Shown in pieces: positions 48,540-59,467 of a stretch of 64,000 nt of DNA (its first letter is position 1; each line of letters opens with the position of its first letter). A program made the translations under genes and the position numbers. The notes beneath the pieces are model-generated. The model was not told where the DNA came from. It saw nothing but the letters and a program-made list of their open reading frames with translations, and did no database searches. Source of the stretch: Ulota crispa (lineage: Eukaryota > Streptophyta > Bryopsida > Orthotrichales > Orthotrichaceae); assembly GCA_963920765.1 (NCBI GenBank), contig OY987248.1:1369001-1433000 (forward strand), read 5' to 3'.

Positions 48540-49487
48540 CCCCTACAGGACCAAGCCCTTTTTTCTGCCAAAATCACTAAAAATTGCCACTTTTAGGAGG
48601 TTTAGTAAAAAGGGATTTGATGTGTTGTTTTTGGGAAATTGACTGGGAAATCCAAGCCTAGGATCTTGCCCTAGATTAGAAGAGGTACTTGTGGGAAAAA
48701 AATCAGCTCATTCTAGATGAAGAGGAGTGGGATATTTACATCTAAAGTGAAAAAGAAAAAGGTTTCTTTCCGTGCTGCCCAAAATTTTCAAAAGCCTTTA
48801 ACCACTTTTAGAACAAAAAAATTGTTCTATTCAAAGTTGCACTTTATTTTTTCCATGTAGGAGATAAAGTTAGGTATGTGTGGGAGAATTTTCAAATCAA
48901 GTGGAACTATACAACACATGGGAAAAAATAGTAAGTAAAAAGTAGAGAATGACCCAAAACGCTAAACTATTAAGAATTTAATTATTGAAATGAAAAATGC
49001 AACTCCCAACAATTATAATGTTGTGATAAACAATCTACTTCCTTTGGTTTAACTTTTTTTTCCCAAATATTGAAATTTGAGTAAATAATGGACTTCAAAG
49101 TTTATTTTAGAGTAGAGAATCTGTAATTGCCCGCAAACAAAAACTCCTCATAACTTTCATGTCATTGATTGAAATTGAATGATTCAAAGCTTCTCACGTA
49201 TAAGAAAAATCTAAAGAACCAAGTTCAATTTTTCATTTTTAAAAAATGTAAATTTTAAAAAAGCTTTTGGGCTGTCTAGATGGGCAATCCTCCCAAAATT
49301 TTCATAAATCCATGCATAACTTCTTCATCAAATATCAAAATGAAGAAAAAATTAGATGCTCACATAGATTTTTGAATTCCCCACCTTCAATAAAAGTTTC
49401 AAAACATCACACAAAGTAATTTAGCCATACATACATGCCCAAAGTCCAATCTCTCCCCACAGGGGACAATGGTCCCTTTGGGGTTGA
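48536..49487. mobile_element. TTAA-bounded element, family C, 952 bp
   Basis: Left TTAACCCCTACAGGACC, sharing its TTAA with the preceding element. The right end GGTCCCTTTGGGGTTGA has one mutated base in the TTAA. Reverse-orientation relative of 19944-21169. Confidence 0.8.
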
Positions 49488-51327
49488 CCCAATGGATTTT
49501 GAACTTGACCAACTCCAAACGTAAAGTATCAATTGTTGGAATACAGGTTTACTAGTTAGTCCTAATAATTTAGGAAATTTCAAGCTAATTCTAACGTAAG
49601 ATGCATACACTTCAAAAATTCACTAGTGATGAAATTCAAAAAGACATTTAGAAAACACGAATTTGCACCCTCATTATTAGAAAAAATTAGCCTAGCTCAA
49701 TTGAGGCACTAACAAACATATTCAAAGGAGAAAAACATGTTTTAAAACTCGAATTACTTCAATTACCAAAATAAAACATTCCAAGCTATATAAATTTAAT
49801 TGATATACACAGTTTAATACAGAGGGATTGGATTGCAAAGTCAACTGGAGTCACTTTGTAAATGTGCTATAAAACATTAGAAGAAGACCCCTTTTAAGTA
49901 AGTGATATTTCTTTATTAATCTTACTTCATCTTTCCCAAATTCGTATGATAAATTATTTAAAATCAAATAAATTGCAACTGAATTACTACGAAATTGGCT
50001 TTAATCCTTGTTCATATTCTTGGATGTATGTTTGGCAGCACTTTTAGCTTTTTGGATGAACAACTTCACAGCATTGTTAAGCAAATTCTAAAAGAATGTT
50101 TAGCCCGTAAATACCTAAGGCTACTTTTCTACTTCCAAGGAAGTTTTTGGAAGTTGTTTTTGGAAGTTTTTGAATTGTAGTTGTAAGGTCATTATTGAAC
50201 ATGGAAACAAAATTGTTACCATAGGATATCAAACTTCAAGGCTTATGGATGATGCTATAAGAAAAACTCCAAAGAAGTTGTTTGGATGTTACAACATTTG
50301 TGACCGAATATGGATAAGTACAGGGTTTACAATTTTATTTTTTTGCAATTACTTAAAACATATTATGCAAAAATATAAACTTTTGGGTATAAAATTGGGA
50401 GCCAACCACTTGCAATGATTTAGTATTTATTTGGTTACTTCAAAACTAATGACTCCCCTTCCATATCCATGACAACGATTTCACAAATGAGCCTACAATG
50501 GGAAAATCAAAGAGCTACCACATAACATGAAGGGAAATTTTAGCTCCAATCATTGGTCAAAAATCTTATAAACAAAGAGAATTCAATAGTGGATGAATTT
50601 TGATTCCTACAAGAGAGAGGTTCCAAGTGAAACTAGTGCAAATACACATCTAGGTTTTATTAGATGATGATATCTTATATAAGGCCCCTCATTGCCCATG
50701 GGGAGATCTTGACTTTATTTTCAACTTGCTACCTATCTTTCAAAGTGATAACTTGTCATAGGTTCTTTAGTGACACTTTTTGGTACATTTTTCAGTGTGG
50801 AGCAATTTAGCTTCTACCAAGGATAATTGGAATGTAGTGTAGAGAACATCCAAATTGGACATTGAATCTAAGTAAACTTCAGACAGCAACCTCTTCAAAA
50901 CAAATTAACATTTAAATTTATGCTTTCAACTAGGTTTCAAACGTTGTTGAACACCAACTTTTGGTGTGTTGGCCATTTAGGGGTTAAACAATTCAAACCG
51001 TACTAATGGATGCAACACTAAACCAATTAGCCTCAAATTTTGAGACTCATCTACCGTCTACTCTTTAGCGAATTTTTTTTTGCCAAGAGTGCTTCCTGTA
51101 AAAAATTCAATATAATTGTACAGCGGCCCATATGTGGCACATGAATTGTTAAATAATTAAATAAGAGCAATTTGTTCTCTTCGTATGAGCGCTCCAAATA
51201 AAAATTTGTCAAATTTTCAGAGCCAACAAAAATAAACAAAACGTGAAAACCTTTATGTGCCACATCACAACAAATCCGATCTTTCTACAAAAATATTGTT
51301 AACATAAAAAAGAGCCCTATCAAAAAA
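49488..51327. other. AT-rich spacer ending in a family C subfamily copy
   Basis: 50500-50987 matches 28850-29328 and ends GGCCATTTAGGGGTTAA at 50987. The left boundary is not found. The plus-strand open frames at 49995-50180 and 50170-50418 have no recognisable motif. No gene is called. Confidence 0.4.
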
Positions 51328-51660
51328 GGGAAAATTTCACTTGAAGTTTGCAATATTTGCATAAATACCCCCGCTTTTTCAGAAATTGCACACCTTGGAC
51401 AAAAAAATCTAAGCATTTGTTTTGCTGTGCATGCCACACCCTTCTTCTTTCGTATGCAAGTTGTTTTATTTGTTTCATTACATTCCCTTCTTCAACATTG
51501 GTCATCTTCAACATTGGTCATGAAGGGAGTACAAGCACAACAAATAAATGCGTAAAATAATGGTCTAAGGTTATTTGTGCAATTTCTGAAAAGACATGAA
51601 TGGAGACGTGGATATCTATGCAAATATTGCAAACTTCAGGAGTATCCATGAAATTTTCCC
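51328..51660. mobile_element. Inverted-repeat element, family I copy 2, 333 bp
   Basis: GGGAAAATTTCACTTGAAGT at the left; the right end ccatgaaattttccc is its inverse. Subterminal gtttgcaatatttgcataaa pairs with tatgcaaatattgcaaac. Relative of the copy in the channel intron (24362-24669). Confidence 0.75.
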
Positions 51661-51864
51661 TTAAAAAACCGACAATTAGTTAACTTACCATATGTATATT
51701 ATAATCAAATATTAGCTTGTTGAGGGAAAAATGTTGATTATGTGGAGGCTCAATTGCTCATAAATAGTGAAATTGTGCAACATACAAAGGCAAAATTAGA
51801 CGTTTGTAATTGATGATTTGCAATTATGGATAACAGCTTTCAATTGTCATGATAAGTCTAATTT

Positions 51865-52776
51865 TTAACCCCTAAAGGACCATCGTCCCTTCCGGGGGCA
51901 AATGGGATTTTGGATAGGTATCTACGGCCTCAATTTTTGTCTTGATTTTTTGAAACTTTTTTTGAAGATAGAAAAACACATTAACTTTTGGGGAATATAA
52001 ATTTCATTCCAATCTATGCCTAGGAGCAAAGGTTATGCCTAAATAAGCACAAATTTGGAGAGTTTGGGTAGCAAATTTATCTTACAAAAACTTGAATTTT
52101 TTTTTGATTTTTTTTCACACAGATTACATCTTTTTCTACATCTGAAGCTTTGATTCATTCCATCTAGATTAGTTATGAGAAAATTATGGACAATCTTATT
52201 TTCTGGGCAATTTAAGCATTTTCTTATAAAAACAACTTATAAGGTTCATTTTTGAATGCAAGTTCAACATTTTTTCAAATTTTTTTGGAAGGGGTGAAAC
52301 TTGCTTGCTAGAACAATCTTGCCATTGGGAGTATTGTGTTTTGATTCCATTGCAGGGTTGATAACAATTTAAGTTTTTGTTCAATCTCATACCTTCTTCT
52401 ATTTTTTTAAGAATGAAAATTAAGTATTTATTGTTTTCCTTTTTTCTCCAAATATTCTCAGCTCAATTTACCACCATAAAAATTCAAACTTCCAAACTTT
52501 GTGGTGCAAATATTTTAAGTTAAAAAAGTTCAAAGTCAAATAATCTAGTCCTACAAGGTGCAAAAAAGTTTGTTTTTTACATTTTAAATGCAAATATCTT
52601 ACAATGTGTGCGGTCAAAGTTTTTGAATTTTTGTTTTACACATTCTTATACTAGTCTAGTACAAGATCCTATGGTTAGATATGCACAAAGACCCATTTTT
52701 TTACTCTTTGCCATAGAAATGACAGTTTTTGAGTGTCTTTTGACAAAATTATAGGCCGCAGTCCTTTAGGGATTAA
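51865..52776. mobile_element. TTAA-bounded element, family C, 912 bp
   Basis: Left TTAACCCCTAAAGGACCATC; right GCAGTCCTTTAGGGATTAA. The outer 15 bases are inverted repeats with one mismatch. No coding capacity. Confidence 0.8.
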
Positions 52777-52942
52777 TACACATGTTTTTTATGTGTGTAT
52801 GTGAGAACATATTATTGTTGTATTAACCAAAGCAAAAACAAGTGTACAATTTGTAATAAAATTGTATAAGTTTGAAAATAGTATCATGTGGTTTTAGACT
52901 TAAGCCATAAAATTGATGGATACATAACACTGTTTTATTTTA

Positions 52943-53100
52943 GGGGATTGATACATGCACACTTGGGGGGTGGTAAATTTTAGATCTTTACCATTGATAA
53001 GTTGAATTTGGATTTGGATTTAGAGACCTTAATTTAGTCTAGAACCACAAAAGAAGTTTGATTGCATGGGCATGTAGGAAACATCCATATGGACACCTTC
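52943..53100. mobile_element. Foldback family E copy 3, left arm only
   Basis: GGGGATTGATACATGCACAC followed by tttaccattgataagttgaa and ttagagacc as in copies 1 and 2. The right arm is absent. Confidence 0.6.
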
Positions 53101-54006
53101 CATGCTTAAAAAAAACTCTTTAAGGAACAAAATTTTGATCTTCAAAAGATTCCATGTGAATTGTGATATGCCCAGATTTTGTAAAACACATATTTTTATT
53201 TTTTACAAAAGAAATTAAATGAAATACTTGAGATACAAAATATGGAAAAGTGTTTGAAATTTCTCCATCAAGATCTACTTCCCACCCAAAGCTAGCTAAA
53301 TGAAGAAGTAAATTATTCCTTGTTTATACATAGGTCTTTTTGTTACAAAATGAGCTACTTCAAAAAGATTCAGTTGCTCTAGCCTAGAATACAATAAATC
53401 CAGCATGAGCTCCATGAGCGCTTAGTAAAATACCACATGAACTAATAATTCTAGCATTATGCTAGCTTTTCACCAAATATACACAACATCATGTTCAAAA
53501 GGTATAAATCAATTAACCTTTTTCCTTCTAAATCCACTTAGAATGTTTTGTACATGTATTGTTGAAAGTGCTTCTAAATGATTTTTACTTTTATTTGTTT
53601 TTCTTGTTTTTAAGCTTGTTGGCAACAACTTTTTAGTAAACCAACACCCCTTGAATGAAACAGGTCTAATGTATTTATGAAAGTTTAGTTCCAAACACGT
53701 TGTTGGGTAAAGAGGAACGCGCTTTGGAAACACGCAAGGTGTTTGGCTACACTAGTCATAAAGTATCAAGTGAAAGACACTATGCTCTATATTTAATTTT
53801 TAAACAAAATTCCAAAAAGATATAAAATTAAATATGCAAGAACAAGTATAAAATATATTTCATATCTATGTCTATAAAAGAATCCCAAGACCCCATTTTG
53901 GATGAAAAGTAAAGAGTTTGAGTGCATCTATGAAATGCATTCCATGCACGTAAGTTGCGCCTTTTACATTTTTTTTATTTAACAAGTTGCATCTTTTATG
54001 TTTTCT
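53101..54006. other. AT-rich spacer
   Basis: No gene or repeat recognised. Confidence 0.4.
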
Positions 54007-54200
54007 CACTAGAAGAAAAACAAGGATAAACGACTCCACAAATCACAACAACTAGGTCACCAAAATTGCCTTGCAACTGCACGAACAATTGCAGAACAAT
54101 TGCACGACTAGATTGTAGTTGTGCAAATGTTGTGGACTTGTTGTGTAGTTGCAGGGTAGTTTTGGTAACCTAGTCATTTATCCTTGTTTTTTGTTTAGTG
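54007..54200. mobile_element. Mini-CACTA foldback, 194 bp
   Basis: Starts CACTAGAAGAAAAACAAGGA and ends TCCTTGTTTTTTGTTTAGTG; 16 or more of 20 terminal positions pair. TCT on both sides is a 3-bp target duplication. The interior arms (ctaggtcaccaaaa / ttttggtaacctag) also pair. Confidence 0.85.
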
Positions 54201-54693
54201 TCTATTGTTGTACCTTTTACATTTTCTATTTAATGCCCCCGTTGGTACAACGGGTACATAAACTAGTGTTGAAATAATAAGTAGTCTCAAGAACAACCTC
54301 TTCCATATAAGGTTTCATCTACAAACTAAAGAGAGAAGACAATTAAGTAAAAGTCATTCTCTACTATTAGTCCTTGAGTAACTTTAACTAAAATAACTCT
54401 AAGGTAAAAGTTATTTTCTACCATTGGTCCATGAAATTCCTTTACTAAAGTAATCTCCAATGAACACTAGTTAAATAATACTTCCTTACGGTTGTTGCCT
54501 CATCAAAACCTTATCTAGGAAAACCTTACAAAACAAGGACAAAACTACAGATGAAGGAAAAAGAGTACAACACCTCACACATACTATAATCTACTTACTT
54601 TACTTAGTTTCACAATATGCAATGATTTACATCACAACAACACTAAACATTGTTGGTATATAACATCTAAAGATCATGTTGCAAGATATGTCT
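54201..54693. other. Spacer downstream of the peptide gene
   Basis: Should contain the 3' UTR of the minus-strand peptide gene. Nothing else recognised. Confidence 0.4.
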
Positions 54694-54969
54694 TCATCTT
54701 GGACTTGGTAGTCCCTTCACAGAATGGTGTGTGCTTGGTGAATGGCTGTGAGTTCTGGTTTGCTCGTTCCTTGTACTTTTTGGTTCACCTCCACCACGAG
54801 GACCACGTGGAACATGTCCATGATGACCTTTGTGGAGAAGTCTTCTTGGAACATTAGAGTTGTTTTCAATTGTTGCTTCATGGGCACTTGTCATAACCAA
54901 CAATGCCATCAAAATCATGAGCGCAAGACTCAAGATGGCTCTTGGCCTAATGCAATCAAACCACGCCAT
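54694..54969 (-). CDS. Small secreted peptide precursor (candidate), single exon
   Basis: 91 residues. MAWFDCIRPRAILSLALMIL and the following ALLVMTSA form a classic signal peptide (positive n-region, long hydrophobic core, small residues before likely cleavage near position 29). The remainder is hydrophilic, rich in His, Arg, Pro and Gly, without cysteine, with a dibasic VPRRLLHKG site and a VPRGPRGGG stretch; it ends GLPSPR. This layout is that of plant peptide-hormone or antimicrobial precursors, but it does not match CLE, IDA, CEP, RALF or PSY mature motifs that I know; VPxGP is only a faint CLE echo. An upstream in-frame ATG exists at 55030-55032, but the chosen start gives a better signal peptide. 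A TATA-like aatataaata lies about 110 bp upstream. Confidence 0.6.
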   Translation of the reverse strand: MAWFDCIRPRAILSLALMILMALLVMTSAHEATIENNSNVPRRLLHKGHHGHVPRGPRGGGEPKSTRNEQTRTHSHSPSTHHSVKGLPSPR

Positions 54970-55075
54970 GAAGGGAAGAGGTTTAGGGATGTGTATGGAA
55001 CTTTGAGAAAATTGAAATATATACAAAAGCATATGATTGAAAGTGTGTAATGGAAGTTTATCAATTTTGTTTGAC

Positions 55076-55085
55076 TATTTATATT
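55076..55085 (-). promoter_or_regulatory. TATA-like box of the peptide gene
   Basis: The minus strand reads AATATAAATA, placed so that transcription would begin near 55050 and include the start codon at 54969. Confidence 0.4.
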
Positions 55086-55552
55086 GCTAGCACATGTTAG
55101 AGTAAAGTAAAAGCAAACAAAGTAAAAGTAAAAGTAAAAGCACAAGGATTGGTAGGAAAAAGTTTTGTAAAGAGTTTTGAAAGTAAGGTGCTTGCATTTG
55201 TGGATGTTTAAAAATAAATAGAGAAAACGTATTTGCAGATGTTTAAGAAGAAGTAAAGAAAACAAATGTTTAGAAGACCCTTTTGAATTTTACACTTCAC
55301 TGAATTGAAAGCTACAAAATTTTCCAAACGAAAAAAAATTAAAAACTCCATCTAAGCACATCTTTGTGTGAAAGACTTTTTCAGCATAGTCAATTGCTAC
55401 TATAATAACTCGGTTTATATGTTTTTATTCCAACAAAAACCTGAAGTTCTTACAGTCTCTTATTTATAAGAGGCTGTCTTCAAAATTTGTAAATTAGAAC
55501 ACATTTTTTAACGAGCCATTACCATAAAGTGCTGCTAGCTTCCACTTTTGAG
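55086..55552. other. Spacer upstream of the peptide gene
   Basis: Contains agtaaaagtaaaagtaaaag simple repeats near 55115-55140. No gene. Confidence 0.4.
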
Positions 55553-56482
55553 AATAACCCTTACGGGCCCAAACCCTTTTTATGTGAAAGTCACTAAAAA
55601 CTGTCACTTTTGAAGAAATGAGTAGGAAGGTAGGAAAACAAGTTTATTGGGAGAATTTCACTGTAAGATCTTGTCCTAGATTATGGGAGGTACTAATGGG
55701 AATAAATCAGCTCATTCTAGATGTAGAGGAGTGAGATATTGACATTTGAAGTGAAAAAATAAATATTCCTTGTTGCCCAAAATTTTCAACAACCTTTAAC
55801 CTCTCCTGTATCAAAGAAATTGCTCTACGCAAAGTTGAGGTTTATTTTCTTCATGTAGAAGATTAAGTTAGGTAAGTGTGGGATAATTTTCAAATGAATT
55901 GGAGGTGTGAATCATACTTTGTAAAATCTTGCAATGCCATAAGGACATGAAATTTGCATATACACTAGGCAAAATTGGAGGATTTATGTAAAATTCAAAT
56001 ATGTGAATTACTTTGCCCAAATGGTGAAAATTACCGTTTGGAAAAAAGAGAGTATAAAAAGTACACGAAGTGCTTAAAAAATAAAAGTACCAAATTTTAC
56101 AAGGGGCAAAAGGAATGGAGGCTTGGGAGTGTCATACCTACTTGCAAACTAAAACTTCTCTTAACTGTCATCTCATCAGTTGGAATTGAATTATTCAAAG
56201 CTTCTCACATACATAAAAATGTAAAGAACAAATTTAAAATTTTTGTTTGAAATAAGCCCAATATTTTTTTGGGCTGCTCGCTTCTCCCTTGTTTTGCAGT
56301 TATTCATGCATAACTTCTTCAATAAATGTTGGAATGAAGAAGAAAGTTGATGCCCATGTAGGTCTTTGAATTCCCCATCTTCTAGAAAAGTTTCAAAAAA
56401 TCAAACAAAGTAGTTTAGTTGTAGGTAAATGCCCGAAACTCCACTTGACCCTCGAGGGACCACTTAGGCCTTTAGGGGTTAA
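55553..56482. mobile_element. TTAA-bounded element, family C, ~930 bp
   Basis: The right end GGCCTTTAGGGGTTAA is intact. The left TTAA is mutated to ATAA (ATAACCCTTACGGGCCC). Body collinear with 47582-48539. Confidence 0.7.
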
Positions 56483-57478
56483 AAGACCTTGAGAGTAGCG
56501 TGAAAAGGAACTTGTAGTAACTGTCCACAAATCCAGAAATGAGTTGCAGCCATGCAGTGGAAGACTCAACTCCCACTCCTACCGCTAAAGTAGCAGTTCA
56601 ATCTCTATTTTAGTATGCAATGGAGCTCCTTTAAAACCATAGTTGCTGTATTTTGGTAAGAGTTTTACAATCCTATTTTATAAATATACAATTAGTAAAA
56701 CCAATCATAAATCATCAAAATGTTTTGTTCTAAACTTCATATCTATCTATCCATATAACAAAATACAATTCAAAGATTTGGTGCTCATTTTATCACGTGG
56801 GTAAATTAACCAATTTGTGTAAAAAATTGCTTGGGTAAGAAACTTGCCTAGGAAATAACCTGCATAGGTAAATATTTGCATGGGTAAATACTTGCGTGAG
56901 AAAAAAATATGTGGGTAAAATATTGTATGTGTAAAAGAATGCATGGGTGAATATTAAAAGGTGTAACAAAATTTCATGGGTAAGAAACAAAAAATATGTA
57001 AACAAAATTGCGGGGATTGTTACTTTATGGGTAGAAATTTGGCGTTGGTGAAAAATTAATAATATTTTTTTTGCATGAGAAAATAGTAACATTCCTTACA
57101 CTACGTGGGTAAAAATCTTCATGGGTACATAACAAATTTTTTTACTGCAAAGTAATGTTTTGTAAACATAGATAAATGTGTTACTACATGGGTAAAGCTT
57201 GAAATTTGAGTGAGCAAATAAAATGTAATTATTTTCTTGCAGGCTCAATGTTATGCAAAATTGGTCCGGCATTATTTTACGTCCAGTCAAACTTTTTCAG
57301 CTAATTTTTTGCAGCAACCAAAGCAAGTTCATATTTGGGAATTTTTCTCACGTCTCTAAAATTCGTTAAAAGTGTTTTTGTGCACAATTTCATTTACTTG
57401 GATAATAATGGAAAAGAATAGTGTTATTTCTTGCCTACAACAATGTTATGGGAACTTATGGAGCGTGTTCAGCTGTAA
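56483..57478. other. Spacer with short degenerate repeats
   Basis: 56797-57190 carries about ten loose copies of a catgggtaaata / gggtaagaaac motif spaced 15-30 bp. No gene. Confidence 0.45.
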
Positions 57479-57789
57479 GAGCATCTTCACCACAAACGCA
57501 AGCACACACAGAAATGTGATTGTTGCGAGAGCAAGCAACACTACTTCGCTCCATGCACGCCAAAGTTCAAGATTGTCATGTCCACGCGACAATTCACGCA
57601 ACGTCTCATTTCCTTTTCATTTTGCAAGGGTTTGCCAAATGCTTACATAGGGACTGCATAGTGTGGTTGCCGGGCGGTGAAGCGTACGCTGCATTGTGCT
57701 GTGTTGTGAATACTCACTGAAAAATGGGACGGTATGCTCTTGAAGAGTTTTTTTGAGTTCCTAGTTAAGTCTACTGGGTGGAGATGCCC
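57479..57789. mobile_element. PIF/Harbinger-like miniature element, 311 bp
   Basis: GAGCATCTTCACC at the left and the inverse of GGGCATCTCCACC at the right (11 of 13 match), with TAA directly repeated on both sides. GAGCATCTCCA-type ends with TAA/TTA duplications are known from plant Harbinger-related MITEs. Confidence 0.7.
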
Positions 57790-58308
57790 TAATTAGCTTT
57801 CTGTACGTAGCATTTTCTCGCGTATATGCATTTGCTTTGGCTGTACTCCCAATTCATTTTGCAAAAACATTTGGTTAATGCTACCTAACCGTAGTGAATT
57901 TAATTTTCAAACGGTGATTTTCTAACTACTTGCTCGGACATAGTCTTTCATTATTTATCAAATTTCTTCTCTTATTGTTTTGCAACACACAATGATGCAG
58001 AAAAGTCAATGAAAAAGCTACGATGAGTAGGTAACAATATACTCACAAAATAGGTGATATTTATCGTTTTCTGCAAGTAAAGAGCAGACAAAGTAGAATG
58101 ATTCCAAAACCTCGAAAAGGAAAAATCTATATTCTTGATTTTCAATGTGCATTTTCTACCGAATAAGGTGAATTGATAGACGAGTCATCTCCATTGGATT
58201 CAGCACCAATGATTGAATACAATCATCTACACTTTATACCTCCCATGCGCATCAAGTGTGCACAGAAAAAGGTAAATTCCCATAATGCCTCAACCTCTGT
58301 ACACGATT
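57790..58308. other. AT-rich spacer
   Basis: Nothing recognised. Confidence 0.4.
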
Positions 58309-59121
58309 ATTATCATAAGGGGAAATTACAGAATGAGTAACAAAAATGAAAGAAATTACAGTTTGAGTAACAAAAATGAAAAAAATTACAGTTTGGGTAA
58401 CGATTTGAAAGTAATTACAACTTGGGTAACAAAATCTGATAATTTCAATGGAATTTGTAATTATTGAGGGTGGAAGTCGTTGATGCCAACATCGACATCA
58501 CTATCAACCCATCATTGGTCATGATCCTTGTTCTCTCAATTGCGATCAGTCTTGACCCTTGCTTACACCTAGCAACCAATGTTTGCCACACAATTGTAGA
58601 TCACATACTATCAAGGAACAATTACCTACCTTCTGCCCACAAGTACCACATTAGAACTTCAACCTCCTGCTCACCAGTCGCGTCTCACTTATGGACGTGC
58701 ATTGCACAACACCTAATTGATATTTAGTTGCATATATAAATCAATTTGGGTTGGGGAGACAATGCATGAGGCATGTTCATGAATGAGCCACAATTGATGA
58801 GCAGGTGAGGTTGAAGTTTTGAAGTGGTATTTGTGAGCAAAAGGCCTTGATAGTGTGCCATCTACAATTATTTAACAAATTGGTTACTAAGTGTAAGCAA
58901 GGGTCACACGTGATTGCAATTTAGAGAATAAGAATTATGACCAATGACAAGTTGACAATGTAGTCCATGCCAGCTTCAACAACTTCCACCCTCAATAATT
59001 GCAAATTCCATTGAGGTTATTGGATTTTGTTACCCAAATTGTAGTTACTTTAAAAGTCATTACCCAAATTGTAATTTCTTTCATTTTTGTTACTCAATTT
59101 GTAATTTCCCCTTATCATAAT
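58309..59121. mobile_element. Long foldback element, 813 bp
   Basis: Left TTATCATAAGGGGAAATTAC and right GTAATTTCCCCTTATCATAA are inverted repeats. Pairing continues for most of each ~400-bp arm: aattattgagggtggaagt against acttccaccctcaataatt, and acttcaacctcctgctcacc against ggtgaggttgaagtt. The outer arms hold three to four short tandem copies of aaattacagtttg(a/g)gtaac. A frame open at 58464-58727 is part of the arm, not a gene. Confidence 0.85.
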
Positions 59122-59467
59122 ATAGAGCCGATTTCCAGCAAGTGATAAATTAAGACAGTCCTCACCTACTGAACACAATGCCACACCCATACACCATACA
59201 GAGTATACAAAGCTTGTAGTACAGCAGTATTTAGATCACTAAACAGTTTGCACAAAAGAAAAGCCTGCATATTCATAAAAACCATGGCAACGTCCAATTA
59301 CAATAACAGTCAAGAATTTAGACAGATGTTTGATGTTTCAAATGGTCAAAGATTTCGATGCTGAAGGACACAAAAACGTAAGTTGTTACTCTCATTAAGA
59401 ACTTGTACACAAACTCATCCAAATATTACACTCCGGTAGGATGTACTGATAATACAACAAAACACCT
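59122..59467. other. 3' flank of the lumen-protein gene
   Basis: Probably includes its 3' UTR (minus). No other feature. Confidence 0.5.

Noticed and set aside
54694..54969. Assignment of the secreted peptide to the CLE family from VPRGPRG
   Set aside because: The CLE motif should be C-terminal and end in a HN/HH-type dodecapeptide. Here the match is internal and partial.
56747..57092. Phe/Leu/His-rich minus-strand open frames of 65-99 residues
   Set aside because: They arise from the degenerate gggtaaata repeat patch. The periodic Phe/Thr/His pattern follows the DNA repeat.
58464..58727. 87-residue plus-strand frame
   Set aside because: It lies inside one arm of the 813-bp foldback, and the mirrored arm shows no matching coding constraint.
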